A stretch of 64,000 nt of DNA from Niameybacter massiliensis (GTDB taxonomy: Bacteria > Bacillota > Clostridia > Lachnospirales > Cellulosilyticaceae): NCBI RefSeq assembly GCF_001282685.1, contig NZ_LN875035.1, forward strand, positions 3,316,001-3,380,000, written 5' to 3'. Positions 45,803 through 55,299 of the stretch are shown here, one piece after another. Position 1 is the stretch's first letter. Each line of letters starts with the position of its first letter. A program made the translations under genes and the position numbers. Below the pieces are notes generated by a model, which was not told where the DNA came from, searched no databases, and saw nothing but the letters and a program-made list of their open reading frames with translations.

Positions 45803-48800
45803 TTATAACTTGAAAGTGGCCGTGCTTCCTTTGTGAGTGCTTACAATTTCAAGGCGTGCTGGGATTTGCTCCCTTAGTTCTTTAACGTGTGAAATGATCC
45901 CTACCAAGCGTCCTGTATCTTGTAAATTCAGAAGTGTTTTGATAGCTAATTCTAGAGCTTCTTCATCTAGTGTTCCAAATCCCTCATCAATAAACATGGT
46001 ATCTAAGCTAGATGCCCCAGCAAGTCTTGATATGACATCTGCAAGTCCCAGTGCTAAGGCTAAAGCTGCCATAAAGCTTTCTCCACCGGACAATGTATTG
46101 ACCGGTCTTGTTTGCCCTACATAATGGTCAATAACTGCTATATCTAATCCTGCTTGTGCATTTTTACGACGTAAGTCATCTGTACGATAAAGCTCATATC
46201 TAGATGTAGTCATTGGTCTTAATTTTTGATTTGCACTTTCTAAGACTTCATCAAATATACTACTTTGAATATAACGTTCAAAAGAAAGCCCTTTACTATT
46301 CTTTCCTTTTGCCATAGCAGTCATTGTACCTATAACATGTTGTTTACGTGCAACTTCTTCGCTTTCTTCATAAAGCTTTTCTATTCCTGTTTGTACTTCT
46401 TCGTAAAGTTTGAGCTGTCTAGTCAGCTCTACTATTGCTAGTTGTAGTTCTTCTTTCTTGTTAGTTAATTGTTCAAATTCTACTTTTACAGTTTCAAAAT
46501 CTTCTAATTTAAAGCCTTGCGCTTGTGCTTCTAGCATTTCCTTTTTACTATTTAATATAGCTGTTTGTTGTTCATAAGATGCTATTTGTTGCTTTAAATT
46601 TTCTAGATGAACAACCTCTCCCTTCAATGCTTGATAGCTTTCTAAATCTAAGATATTTGAATGCTCCAATGCATCCTTAAATCGTTTATGTGCATCTTCT
46701 AAGCCATTTTCTTGTTCCGCTAAGTAAAGATTTTTTTGTTCTAATGTTCCTTTTAGAAGTGAAAGCTTCTCTTTTGTCTCCTGAAGCTTTTGTTGTAAAA
46801 GCTTATAGTTATTCTCATACTGAGCTTGGATAGACTTTAGAGTTTGAATAGATTCTAAGAGTGCTTCTTTTGATCTAAGATCTTGTGGTACTTCTTTCTT
46901 AATTTCTTCTAATTTACTTTTGTCTTTTTCTATTTCAATTTGATCATTGTGATACTTCTCTTTAATAGATTCTAATGTTGTCTGTAATGTTTCTTGTTCT
47001 TTCTTATCAGAAGCTAATTTAAGTTCTAACTGCTGAAGTTGTTTGATTTTGACTTTAGCTTCTTCAAGTGTTTTTTGAAGGTTTTCTTTATACTCTACAG
47101 TAATATTTTCTACAGATACACTCATTTGTATTTCATAATTTTTAAGCTTACTCTCAATTACAGTAATATCTTCTTGTATGCTCTTGCCTCGTGTAAGAAT
47201 ACCATTTTGCTCTTCTTCCTTCTTACTCATTTGTGTAAGTAATTGATTTTTTATGGCTTCTATTCTTTTGATATCTTCCATAGTCACTTCATTCTGAAGT
47301 TTAACTGCTTTACGAGGATGCTCCATACTTCCGCATACTGGACAAGGAGTATTGTCCTCTAACTTTTCTGCTAGTATACCTGCTTGTCCGCTCATCCACT
47401 GTTCTACATAAAGATCATGTTCTTGTTGCTTAGCTAGTTCTTGTAGCTTAAGTGCTTTAATTTCTCCACCAAGTACTTTGTACTGCCCTAGAAGTTGTAA
47501 GCGCTCTTCTTGTTTACGTGCTTGTTCCTTCTTAAAATCAAGAATATAGTCTACTTGTTGTAAATTCACCTGTGTGTCTGAAATGATTTTATTAAATACT
47601 TCTTTTTCTTTTAACTGCTCTTCTATTACTTTAATTTGTTGCTCTTTGGCAGTGAATGCCTCTACTAACTGTTCCTTTTTAGCATTAAAAGCTACTATAT
47701 CTGCTTCTTTTTTGAGAATATCTTGTTGAAGTTGGTCTAGTGCATCCATCTTAGGTACATATCCTTCTAACTTAATAATATGCCCTTTTTGTGTTTCTAT
47801 TTCCTCATGTTTAGCTTCATATTCTTTTTGAGTGTTCTCTAACTGTCCTAGTTGTTCATTTAGTACTTGTTGCTCTGACTGAAGTGTTATAAGTGCTTCT
47901 TTTGTCTTTGCTACCCCTTCTTTAAACTTATTTCCTTCTTTTTCTATGGTTACAAGTGGAACAACTTGTTCTAGTTTGCTTACTTGTTCTTGATGAGTTT
48001 TTATTGTCTCTTTTTCCTCTAAATGAATCTTTAACGCTTCTTGTAGCTGTTCTAATTGCTTGAATGCTGCGTATTTTTCATTTTGTATAAGTAGAGATTG
48101 TTGAGCTTTATCCAAAGCTACTTTAATATCTGTTGCCTGTGTATTAGACTCATCTAGCTGTACGGAGTATTGTTCATTTAACTCTGTCAAAATACGGCTA
48201 ACCTCTGGTGCATTTTTTAGAATTTTTGTTTCTAGATAAAACTTAAGCTCTTCATGCTCTATTTCTTTCAGGTTACTCATAAATATTTCATACTGAACGT
48301 TCTTAGCTTTCATTTGTTCATTTAATTTGCTACTACGTTCTTCTAGCTTTTTCTCAACACTTTGATAGATGCCTGTCTCAAAAATGTCTTGGAGAATCTT
48401 TTGTCTCGCTTTACTATCTGCAGTTAAAAGTTCTCTAAATTTATTTTGTGCAATCATAATCACTTGTCTGAATTGATCAATGTTAAAGACAAGTAGTTCC
48501 TCTATTCTACGATCTACTTCTTGAAGTCTTGCTGCTACAAGTTTATATTCGTCATCTTCTTTTTTATAGAGTAATGCTTTACCTTCTTCTACAGTGAAGC
48601 CTTCTCCTCTTTTCTTAGGACGTTCAAAACGAGGAGATCTAATAACTTTATATTCATCCCCTTTTAATAGGAAGGTTAACGTAACCTCTGCCGGCTCGTC
48701 TGAAGCTGCAAACTTACTTCTCATACTTTCAGCAGTTCTCTCACCACCATTGGTTTGTCCATAAAGTGCATAGCAAATAGCATCTAAAATGGTTGTCTTC

Positions 48801-48919
48801 CCTGACCCTGTTGGCCCATGAATAAGGAACATATTTGTATCTTCAAGTAATGTAAAATCTATTGTTTCGGTACCTCCATAAGGACCAAATGCACGCATGG
48901 TTAATATCTTAGGCCTCAT
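45803..48919 (-). CDS. sbcC: Exonuclease SbcC (Rad50-like ATPase)
   Basis: This is a 1038-residue SMC-type ATPase. The ATG at 48919 (MRPKILTMRAFGPYGG) overlaps sbcD by 11 nt and uses its GAGGAGGGG; a longer frame exists but lacks a site. Walker A is HGPTGSGKTTILD. Two long coiled coils flank the zinc hook NTPCPVCGSMEHPRKA near residue 525. C-terminal ATPase motifs are LSGGESFMAALALALGLAD and TMFIDEGFGTLDEEAL. With SbcD it cleaves hairpins and DNA-protein blocked ends. Confidence 0.96.
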   Translation of the reverse strand: MRPKILTMRAFGPYGGTETIDFTLLEDTNMFLIHGPTGSGKTTILDAICYALYGQTNGGERTAESMRSKFAASDEPAEVTLTFLLKGDEYKVIRSPRFERPKKRGEGFTVEEGKALLYKKEDDEYKLVAARLQEVDRRIEELLVFNIDQFRQVIMIAQNKFRELLTADSKARQKILQDIFETGIYQSVEKKLEERSSKLNEQMKAKNVQYEIFMSNLKEIEHEELKFYLETKILKNAPEVSRILTELNEQYSVQLDESNTQATDIKVALDKAQQSLLIQNEKYAAFKQLEQLQEALKIHLEEKETIKTHQEQVSKLEQVVPLVTIEKEGNKFKEGVAKTKEALITLQSEQQVLNEQLGQLENTQKEYEAKHEEIETQKGHIIKLEGYVPKMDALDQLQQDILKKEADIVAFNAKKEQLVEAFTAKEQQIKVIEEQLKEKEVFNKIISDTQVNLQQVDYILDFKKEQARKQEERLQLLGQYKVLGGEIKALKLQELAKQQEHDLYVEQWMSGQAGILAEKLEDNTPCPVCGSMEHPRKAVKLQNEVTMEDIKRIEAIKNQLLTQMSKKEEEQNGILTRGKSIQEDITVIESKLKNYEIQMSVSVENITVEYKENLQKTLEEAKVKIKQLQQLELKLASDKKEQETLQTTLESIKEKYHNDQIEIEKDKSKLEEIKKEVPQDLRSKEALLESIQTLKSIQAQYENNYKLLQQKLQETKEKLSLLKGTLEQKNLYLAEQENGLEDAHKRFKDALEHSNILDLESYQALKGEVVHLENLKQQIASYEQQTAILNSKKEMLEAQAQGFKLEDFETVKVEFEQLTNKKEELQLAIVELTRQLKLYEEVQTGIEKLYEESEEVARKQHVIGTMTAMAKGKNSKGLSFERYIQSSIFDEVLESANQKLRPMTTSRYELYRTDDLRRKNAQAGLDIAVIDHYVGQTRPVNTLSGGESFMAALALALGLADVISRLAGASSLDTMFIDEGFGTLDEEALELAIKTLLNLQDTGRLVGIISHVKELREQIPARLEIVSTHKGSTATFKL

Positions 48920-50069
48920 TTTTCCCCTCCTCAATCTCACGAATCACTTGATTCATATAATCTACTTCATCGTCACTTAAATCTACTTCTCCAACGTAAC
49001 TCATAAAATCTGTAAATAACTCTGTTAAGGATTTTTTCTTCTGAGCCTCAAACTCACTTTGTCTTTCTACTTGTTCACCTTGCTTTGTTTTCACAGATAC
49101 AAATTCAGCACCTAGTATAAAAGGATAAACTTGACGTAATACACCTACTACATCTTCTACAGGTTTACCTTCTACTTTTGCATAGACATAATCTTGTCTA
49201 TTAATCTCTGGAAGTTCTGCTGCTGTCTTTATAAGTGCTTCTAATGGACCTTGAATCACTTTTAAATCCCTCTTAGGCGGTAAACTTATTTCTTCTATTT
49301 TATCTAATCCATCTTTTGTAACATCTAACTTTACAAAGCCTTTGCGTTGATTTGCCTCAGATACTGAATACTTGAGTAAAGAACCGCTGTATCTAATCGT
49401 TTCTGTGCCTACTTTTTGTGGGTTGTGTAAATGACCTAATGCAGTATAGGTAAAAGGTTTAAAACAATCTGCTCCAACCATTTCTGCTGTTCCAACTGCA
49501 CAAAGTCTGCGTTCAGAATCAGATAAGTCTCCCCCTGCTACGAAAGCATGTACAACTAAAATAGTTGGTACTTCTCTTTTTTCTTTTAGAATCTCTCCTG
49601 TTAAATAGCGCATGGCTTCATCATGTCTTTTAATAGATTCATCTCCTGCGATTTCTCGTACTTTAGCAGGTTCCATATATGGAATGAGATAAAGATCAAC
49701 TTCCTCATCTTTGCTTAAAGTTACCTTGTGATAACCTTTTTCACATTCTCCTATAATATATAAATGCTTACTTGCAAAAAGTTCACTACCAAAGTGTAGA
49801 CGTGTATTACTATCATGATTTCCTGCTATGATGACTGTTGGCAGTTCCATTTCACCAATTACTTTACTAATAAAATAATTAAACAGTGCTACTGCTTCTT
49901 CATTAGGTAACGCTTTATCATAAACATCACCAGCTATAATAAGTAGTTCAATATTTTCTTCTTGAATATATGCTATCATTTGCTCTAACATAAAACTTTG
50001 GTCTTCAATCAAGCTATATCCATGCAAAGTTCTTCCTAGATGCCAATCTGATGTATGTAATATCTTCAT
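48909..50069 (-). CDS. sbcD: Exonuclease SbcD (Mre11-like nuclease)
   Basis: This is a 386-residue metallophosphoesterase, nuclease subunit of SbcCD. Start placed at ATG 50069 (MKILHTSDWHLGRTLHG) behind GAGAGGTG; the frame opens three codons earlier at GTG. Metal ligands appear in HTSDWHLG, IIAGDVYD, IIAGNHDSNTRL, LVVHAF and ALGHLHNPQ. Followed by sbcC with an 11-nt overlap, as usual. Confidence 0.96.
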   Translation of the reverse strand: MKILHTSDWHLGRTLHGYSLIEDQSFMLEQMIAYIQEENIELLIIAGDVYDKALPNEEAVALFNYFISKVIGEMELPTVIIAGNHDSNTRLHFGSELFASKHLYIIGECEKGYHKVTLSKDEEVDLYLIPYMEPAKVREIAGDESIKRHDEAMRYLTGEILKEKREVPTILVVHAFVAGGDLSDSERRLCAVGTAEMVGADCFKPFTYTALGHLHNPQKVGTETIRYSGSLLKYSVSEANQRKGFVKLDVTKDGLDKIEEISLPPKRDLKVIQGPLEALIKTAAELPEINRQDYVYAKVEGKPVEDVVGVLRQVYPFILGAEFVSVKTKQGEQVERQSEFEAQKKKSLTELFTDFMSYVGEVDLSDDEVDYMNQVIREIEEGKNEA

Positions 50070-50172
50070 ATCTCTCACCTCTCAAATCTTATTATAATTT
50101 ATCAATTAATCTTATGTTCAGTTTTGTCTGGTTTTATTAATAGTATACTATTTTTCAGGGTGGCTTTACAGT

Positions 50173-50202
50173 AAAAAAGGAGCTAGCTTACCGCTAGCCC
50201 CT
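50173..50202 (-). terminator. Terminator of the GGDEF-EAL/solute-binding operon
   Basis: GGGGCTAGC-GGTAA-GCTAGCTCC followed by TTTTTTAC on the minus strand, 5 nt past the stop. Confidence 0.88.
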
Positions 50203-50207
50203 TCTGT

Positions 50208-51476
50208 CTACTCTTTTAAAATCTCTATTTGATCTTTGAGTTGTGTATTTATTTGTGTTTCTATATTTTCCATAATGACTTTACTATTTAGTCCTGCATT
50301 TAATCCTCTTATAAGCTGTTGATTAATAATATTAAATGCACTTTCATCCAATGGCGTGATATTAACATACTCACATTCTCTAGCTAAGTCTGAATATAAA
50401 CGCTGCTCATTTTGCCCTCCTAAGAAAGCATTTTCTCCAGCTGCTTTACTAAATATTTCTTGCTTTGGTAAATAACACGGAACGCTATTTCTTACTATAG
50501 GCATTAAATCCCCAAATATATATTCTTCAATAAACTCCCATGCAAGTTCCTTATTATTACTATTAGATGGAATAGCCATCAGAGTACCATTACTAATAGC
50601 ATTCGTATTAAATGGCAACTCTGCTACACGCCATAGGCCTGCCTGTTCCGGTACCCATTCCTCTATTTGACTACTTCCCCAAGTCCCTAAATAAAGCATG
50701 GCCATTTGATTGTTACGTATTAATTCTTGTCCTTCTTCTAACCAAATATCCTTATAAGATACAAGCCCTTTATCTACAAAGGATCTACATAATTCTATTC
50801 CTTCAACAAATTGTTTAGAATTCATAACAAAGTTGTATTCTTTATCAAAATAGGGCATAGAGGACATCATAACCCCTAATGGATCTAATGCCCATTGAGT
50901 CATATAAATGCCCTCTCTTTTCAGTGTTTCTGCTATTTTTAAATAATGAGCTGGCTCTACTAGATACTCTGCTAAAGCTTGTGGTTCATCTGGGAAGCCA
51001 TATGCCTTCATAATATCTGCTCGGTAAAACATTACTTTAGGAGCATTTGCCATCATAACTGCAATCATTTTCTCGTCACTAAAATCAAGTCCTGCCCCCC
51101 ATGCTCCTGTATCAAAATCTTGTTGGTACTTTCCTATATTATAAGGTTCACTCTGTAAGTCTTCAAAAGCATCTACCGTATTAAACTGTCCCATTTGTAG
51201 GCTATCTAATATAAGTATATCAGGTCCTTCTTCATTACTTAATCCATCTAAATATGCATCTACATATTCATTATTTGCAAATACTTTAACCTCTATCTCA
51301 ATGTCTTTTGCATAATTCTTTTTAAATTGCTCTGCTACACTTTCCCACCCCTCATAGTAGCTCCAAATTTCTAATTTATTATCACTAGTGATTTCATACT
51401 CTTGCTCTTCATGTAATGCTGAGCATCCTGTTAAGAGTAATAACACTATGCCTATCACTAAACTAAATTTCTTCAT
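50208..51476 (-). CDS. Extracellular solute-binding lipoprotein, no transporter adjacent
   Basis: This is a 422-residue family-1 (sugar-type) binding protein. The signal peptide ends LLLLTGCSAL, with Cys-18 lipidated. The domain shows LEIWSYYEGWESVAEQFKKN, GPDILILDS, a hinge region, and MAMLYLGTWGSSQI with GTLMAIPSNSNNKELAWEFIEE. There are no permease or ATPase genes nearby. The gene lies only 3 nt after a membrane GGDEF-EAL gene, so it probably senses a ligand for that protein rather than feeding a transporter. ATG after GGGGGAGTAA. Confidence 0.88.
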   Translation of the reverse strand: MKKFSLVIGIVLLLLTGCSALHEEQEYEITSDNKLEIWSYYEGWESVAEQFKKNYAKDIEIEVKVFANNEYVDAYLDGLSNEEGPDILILDSLQMGQFNTVDAFEDLQSEPYNIGKYQQDFDTGAWGAGLDFSDEKMIAVMMANAPKVMFYRADIMKAYGFPDEPQALAEYLVEPAHYLKIAETLKREGIYMTQWALDPLGVMMSSMPYFDKEYNFVMNSKQFVEGIELCRSFVDKGLVSYKDIWLEEGQELIRNNQMAMLYLGTWGSSQIEEWVPEQAGLWRVAELPFNTNAISNGTLMAIPSNSNNKELAWEFIEEYIFGDLMPIVRNSVPCYLPKQEIFSKAAGENAFLGGQNEQRLYSDLARECEYVNITPLDESAFNIINQQLIRGLNAGLNSKVIMENIETQINTQLKDQIEILKE

Positions 51477-51479
51477 TAT

Positions 51480-54098
51480 TTACTCCCCCCTATTACTTAA
51501 AATTTCACTAATTCTGCCTAGTGGAGAAGGCTCACAAATAACTCTTCCTTGTACACTATTGCATCCTACGGATTTTAAGTATGCTAATTCTCCCTCTGTT
51601 TCTACACCTTCTGCTATTGTTGTCATACCTAATTTACTTGTAATTTGAACAATAAGCTCTACTAATGTTTGTTTTCTTTTATCATAATCTATTCCCTTAA
51701 TAAGTTCATGATCTACTTTTAACTGTTTTACAGGTAAATCTATTAGTTGACTAATTGAGCTATGAGTTTTACCAAAGTCATCTAATATCACCTTAATTCC
51801 TAAGCTGTATAACTCCCCTATCACCTTACCCATACTTTCTGCTTGTTCAATAACACTACTTTCTGCAATTTCGATTAAAATATCTTCTGGAGTTACCTCT
51901 TCTTGTTCTATAATCGTTAAAAGTGCTATGATGAATGGCTTCTGTCTAAAATACTTCTCAGATATATTAATGGATACAGGGAGGACCTTTTTCCCCTCTA
52001 GCTTCCACATTTTAATTTGCCTACAAACATTTTGAATAACCCACTGATCTAATTCCATCATAAAACCTAATTCTTCAGCTATAGGAATAAATACTTGTGG
52101 AGATACTTGTCCTAAATATTTATTGTTCCAACGTAATAATGCTTCAAGATTAATAATCTCTTTTGTATGAATATCATAGACTGGTTGATAATACATTTCA
52201 AACTCGTTATTGTTGATTGCATCACGAATGCTTTTTTCAATGGTAGTTCTTTTAATATATTCTAATTTAATAGATTCATTAAATACTTCTAAAGGTGTAT
52301 TCCCTATCTCTTTACTTCTATACATAGCCATATCTGCATATTTAATAGCTGTATCTACATCATTTGTATGATAAGGGTATATGCTCATGCCTATACTTCC
52401 CTTCACCTGCATACACACTCCATCTATAATAAATGAACTCTCAAATACTCTAACAATGCACTCACCTATAACTTGAATTTGCTCTAACGTATCTTGTTGC
52501 GTTAATACAACAAATTCATCCCCTCCTAATCGATAGGCTTTACAGCCTTGTTCATCCTCTAATATTTTTAACCGCTCAGCTACTTCTATTAAAAGCTTAT
52601 CGCCTTTTTCATGTCCTAAAGTATCATTAATTTGTTTAAACTGGTTAATGTCTAATAAGAAAACACCTGTAAGCTTTGAATCATAATAAGCGTACTCTCT
52701 AATATCATTTAAATCTCTTCTCATTTTGAGGCGATTTCCGATGTGGGTTAATGTATCTAAAAAAACAATCTCTTGTAGTCTTTGTTGTGAATTACTAAGT
52801 TCCTCATTTAATAGCTTAGTACTTTCAAACATTTCTTTAAGTTTAAAAGCAGCTTTATAAAAGTTATTTTGTAAAAGGCCTATTTCAACTGTACAACTTT
52901 CCTTCCATTTAATTTGTTCCAAATCATAGAGCTGATCTGGCAAGTTTTTAGTTGCCTCTTCTAACTGTGTAATACTTCTAAAAATAACTACTTCCAGTAA
53001 TGCTACTACCCCAATAATCATTCCCCATAATATAAGTAGAAGTTTTAATCCATCTAAAGCTATGTGTAGGTCATTTACTAAAAAATCATTCTTATAAATT
53101 AGCACATACATATGCATATCAGGATTAACCATATATTGATGAACAATATAAAATTGATTCATAAACTGGTTAACTACTCCCATTTTACTGTCTATGCTAG
53201 GAATAACCCGATAGAATTCATCATCTATTTCTTCTATATTCTTAATATCTTTTATATCAAATTTGTTTTTAATCTTATATTTATCGTTAGTGGTAACTAA
53301 TATTTTATGTTGCTCATTAGTCAAAATAATGTCTGCCATTTCTCCAGTTAATTTAGCATCCATTAGACTTTTAAGTTTCTCTCTATAAACTACATCATAT
53401 AATATAAACTTTTGCTTCTCTCTGCTTTTCCAACTATTCACTTCTTTTTGAATCACTTGAAATGCACCATGAGAATAACTTTCTATTTGCTTTAAGGCTA
53501 ATTGTTCATTCTTCCTTGCATTCACATAAATGCTACATAAAATGGGTAATGTGACCATAATAAGCGCTGTATGAAATAAAAATTGTCTTAATCTAATTTT
53601 ATGTATTTTATCCTTTTTAAATATATCTAAAAATACAGGTGTGTACTGATAAAGTACTTCTCCTATTAAAATAGCAATAATACTATTTACTGCATGTATT
53701 ATACAAACAAAACTAATATATTGCTGATTGTAGCTATCTTTTACCAATATAAGTGCTAGATAACATAATGGTAATTTAACAAAAAAACTTAGTATGCCGT
53801 CTACTAATACTAGATTACTCTTATCATTACGCTTTATGGCCCAACTTAGGACAACTGCCTCTAGCAAAAAAAATATATCTACTAAGTGTCCACTAAATAC
53901 TGTTGTACTAATTGCATAAATAAGTGCTAAGGAAATTAAAACCATATGCGTTGAATACTGCCTGATCAAAAATACTATAATGATTCCAGTAAACGATAGT
54001 TTAATTCCTATAACGTATTCTATATGTAAACTTTGTATGAGTATACCTACTACAATAAATATAAGCCATCTAATTCCTTGTCTTATCTTATTCTCCAT
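51480..54098 (-). CDS. Membrane GGDEF-EAL cyclic-di-GMP signalling protein
   Basis: This is an 872-residue protein; ATG 54098 (MENKIRQGIRW) is preceded by GGAGGCAAAT. Residues ~1-170 contain several membrane helices (MASE-like). Then a Cache-like extracellular sensor of ~150 residues and another membrane span (LLLILWGMIIGVVALLEVVIF). The GGDEF domain is intact (YRLGGDEFVVL near residue 524). The EAL domain (EALLRW near 651, NISEKYF, EIAES, DDFG, EGVET) keeps most catalytic residues, but loop 6 reads DFGKTHSS instead of DFGTGYSS, which may weaken phosphodiesterase activity. Coupled to the binding protein gene downstream. Confidence 0.92.
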   Translation of the reverse strand: MENKIRQGIRWLIFIVVGILIQSLHIEYVIGIKLSFTGIIIVFLIRQYSTHMVLISLALIYAISTTVFSGHLVDIFFLLEAVVLSWAIKRNDKSNLVLVDGILSFFVKLPLCYLALILVKDSYNQQYISFVCIIHAVNSIIAILIGEVLYQYTPVFLDIFKKDKIHKIRLRQFLFHTALIMVTLPILCSIYVNARKNEQLALKQIESYSHGAFQVIQKEVNSWKSREKQKFILYDVVYREKLKSLMDAKLTGEMADIILTNEQHKILVTTNDKYKIKNKFDIKDIKNIEEIDDEFYRVIPSIDSKMGVVNQFMNQFYIVHQYMVNPDMHMYVLIYKNDFLVNDLHIALDGLKLLLILWGMIIGVVALLEVVIFRSITQLEEATKNLPDQLYDLEQIKWKESCTVEIGLLQNNFYKAAFKLKEMFESTKLLNEELSNSQQRLQEIVFLDTLTHIGNRLKMRRDLNDIREYAYYDSKLTGVFLLDINQFKQINDTLGHEKGDKLLIEVAERLKILEDEQGCKAYRLGGDEFVVLTQQDTLEQIQVIGECIVRVFESSFIIDGVCMQVKGSIGMSIYPYHTNDVDTAIKYADMAMYRSKEIGNTPLEVFNESIKLEYIKRTTIEKSIRDAINNNEFEMYYQPVYDIHTKEIINLEALLRWNNKYLGQVSPQVFIPIAEELGFMMELDQWVIQNVCRQIKMWKLEGKKVLPVSINISEKYFRQKPFIIALLTIIEQEEVTPEDILIEIAESSVIEQAESMGKVIGELYSLGIKVILDDFGKTHSSISQLIDLPVKQLKVDHELIKGIDYDKRKQTLVELIVQITSKLGMTTIAEGVETEGELAYLKSVGCNSVQGRVICEPSPLGRISEILSNRGE

Positions 54099-54201
54099 AT
54101 TTGCCTCCATAATCCAACTCTTATATTTATTATACCAGAGTATATAACATTCTCCATATTATTACGAAATTTTGACAATATTTTAGTATATTTAACAAGA
54201 T

Positions 54202-54248
54202 AAGAAGGTATTAGATAAATCTTTTTAGGATTTATCTAATACCTTCTT
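54202..54248 (-). terminator. Perfect 20-bp hairpin at the 3' end of the YedF-like gene
   Basis: 20-bp arms (54202-54221, 54229-54248) with a 7-nt loop; the following minus-strand sequence ATCTTGTT is T-poor. It overlaps the stop codon. Confidence 0.6.
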
Positions 54249-54585
54249 ATAATGTAATAACCGTATTCGTATTAAGTACTATATCTGCAATCTCATTCAT
54301 ATCCGTAATTCGTCCAACTGTTAGCGAATGTTGACCACATACTTTATAGACGCAGGTACCACAAGCCAATAGTTCTACACCTTGCATCTCGAGTGCCTCT
54401 AATATGTCCATATATCTTGAACCTTGTGCCAAAAGCTTAACTCCTGAATTATAAAAAATAATAATATCTGGTTTTGTTAAGCTAGCTAAAATTTTCCTTA
54501 AAAATACGCCAAGTAAAGTTTGCCCAACACCATCATCACCTTTACCTAGCGATTCACTATTAATAATAACAACTTTTTGATACAC
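54247..54585 (-). CDS. DsrE/YedF-like protein without TusA domain
   Basis: This is a 112-residue protein. A GTG start at 54585 (VYQKVVIINSESLGKGDD) is proposed because AGGGAGG lies 8 nt upstream; the in-frame ATGs at 54618/54609 have no site. It matches the C-terminal half of selenium-metabolism YedF: strand, LGKGDDGVGQTLLGVFLR, FYNSGVKLL and the conserved GVELLACGTCVYKV with a CxxC. The N-terminal TusA half is missing. It may handle sulfur or selenium or be a redox protein; role unknown. Confidence 0.75.
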   Translation of the reverse strand: MYQKVVIINSESLGKGDDGVGQTLLGVFLRKILASLTKPDIIIFYNSGVKLLAQGSRYMDILEALEMQGVELLACGTCVYKVCGQHSLTVGRITDMNEIADIVLNTNTVITL

Positions 54586-54788
54586 TCCTATTTCCTCCCT
54601 TTTCTCCATATTAATCAATTTCTAGCCTACATAGTATATTCTAGCTGACTGAAGAAATTGTTATCTAATCTCCTCATCTTACTTGCTTCATCTTACAAAA
54701 AATGAAGTATTATAGATGCTGATTATCAGATAAATCTCTCTTTATTGATATAATATGCAAGAGAAACCTAGAAGTGTATCTTTATAAA

Positions 54789-55157
54789 CTAATTATCTTT
54801 TTTAGCTTTTTTTGCAAAGTAAATAATTTCTAATACTCCAGCTGCAATTGTTGCTGTTAAGAATACAATATTAGTGATAAATCCTGCAATTGCAATCCCT
54901 TTACTACGTTTGTTTTTCATGCCTACAGCGCCTAGTACTGTTCCTACAATTGTAACCGGTAAACCAATAAGTGGAATAATCCACGCTACTGATCCAATAA
55001 TCCCTAAAATAAATGATGTCCATGCATTAGGATTTGGTCTTGGTACTGGTACAATATTAGGTACCATTTCTGCACAGCTATCTGTGTCATTCTCATCTGC
55101 TATATACTCTTTTGTGTAGAATTCAATTTCTTCATTATTCATTTGTTTCTTTTTCAT
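54789..55157 (-). CDS. DUF4190-type small membrane protein
   Basis: This is a 122-residue protein: a hydrophilic acidic N-terminus, a Pro-rich stretch (VPVPRPNPNAW), then two or three hydrophobic segments. FILGIIGSVAWIIPLIGLPVTIVG and KGIAIAGFITNIVFL are the DUF4190 pattern. ATG after AAAGGAGGGCG. Function unknown; family members often occur as isolated membrane proteins. Monocistronic. Confidence 0.78.
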   Translation of the reverse strand: MKKKQMNNEEIEFYTKEYIADENDTDSCAEMVPNIVPVPRPNPNAWTSFILGIIGSVAWIIPLIGLPVTIVGTVLGAVGMKNKRSKGIAIAGFITNIVFLTATIAAGVLEIIYFAKKAKKDN

Positions 55158-55255
55158 CCTTACGCCCTCCTTTGTATTGGTGTATCTATTGTTTTCATTA
55201 TAAATTAATCTTACAAGTTTTTAAAGCCCTATCCTAAGAGAAAAGAAAGGATAAA

Positions 55256-55293
55256 CAAAATAGGGCTAACACACTTATGCGTTAGCCCTATTT
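55256..55293 (-). terminator. Terminator of the pot operon
   Basis: AATAGGGCTAACGCA and TGTGTTAGCCCTATT pair over ~15 bp, then TTGTTTATC on the minus strand. Confidence 0.88.
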
Positions 55294-55299
55294 ATTAAC

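Noticed and set aside
46124..47242. Plus-strand frames opposite sbcC
   Set aside because: Coding bias, ribosome binding site and family identity all belong to the minus-strand gene.
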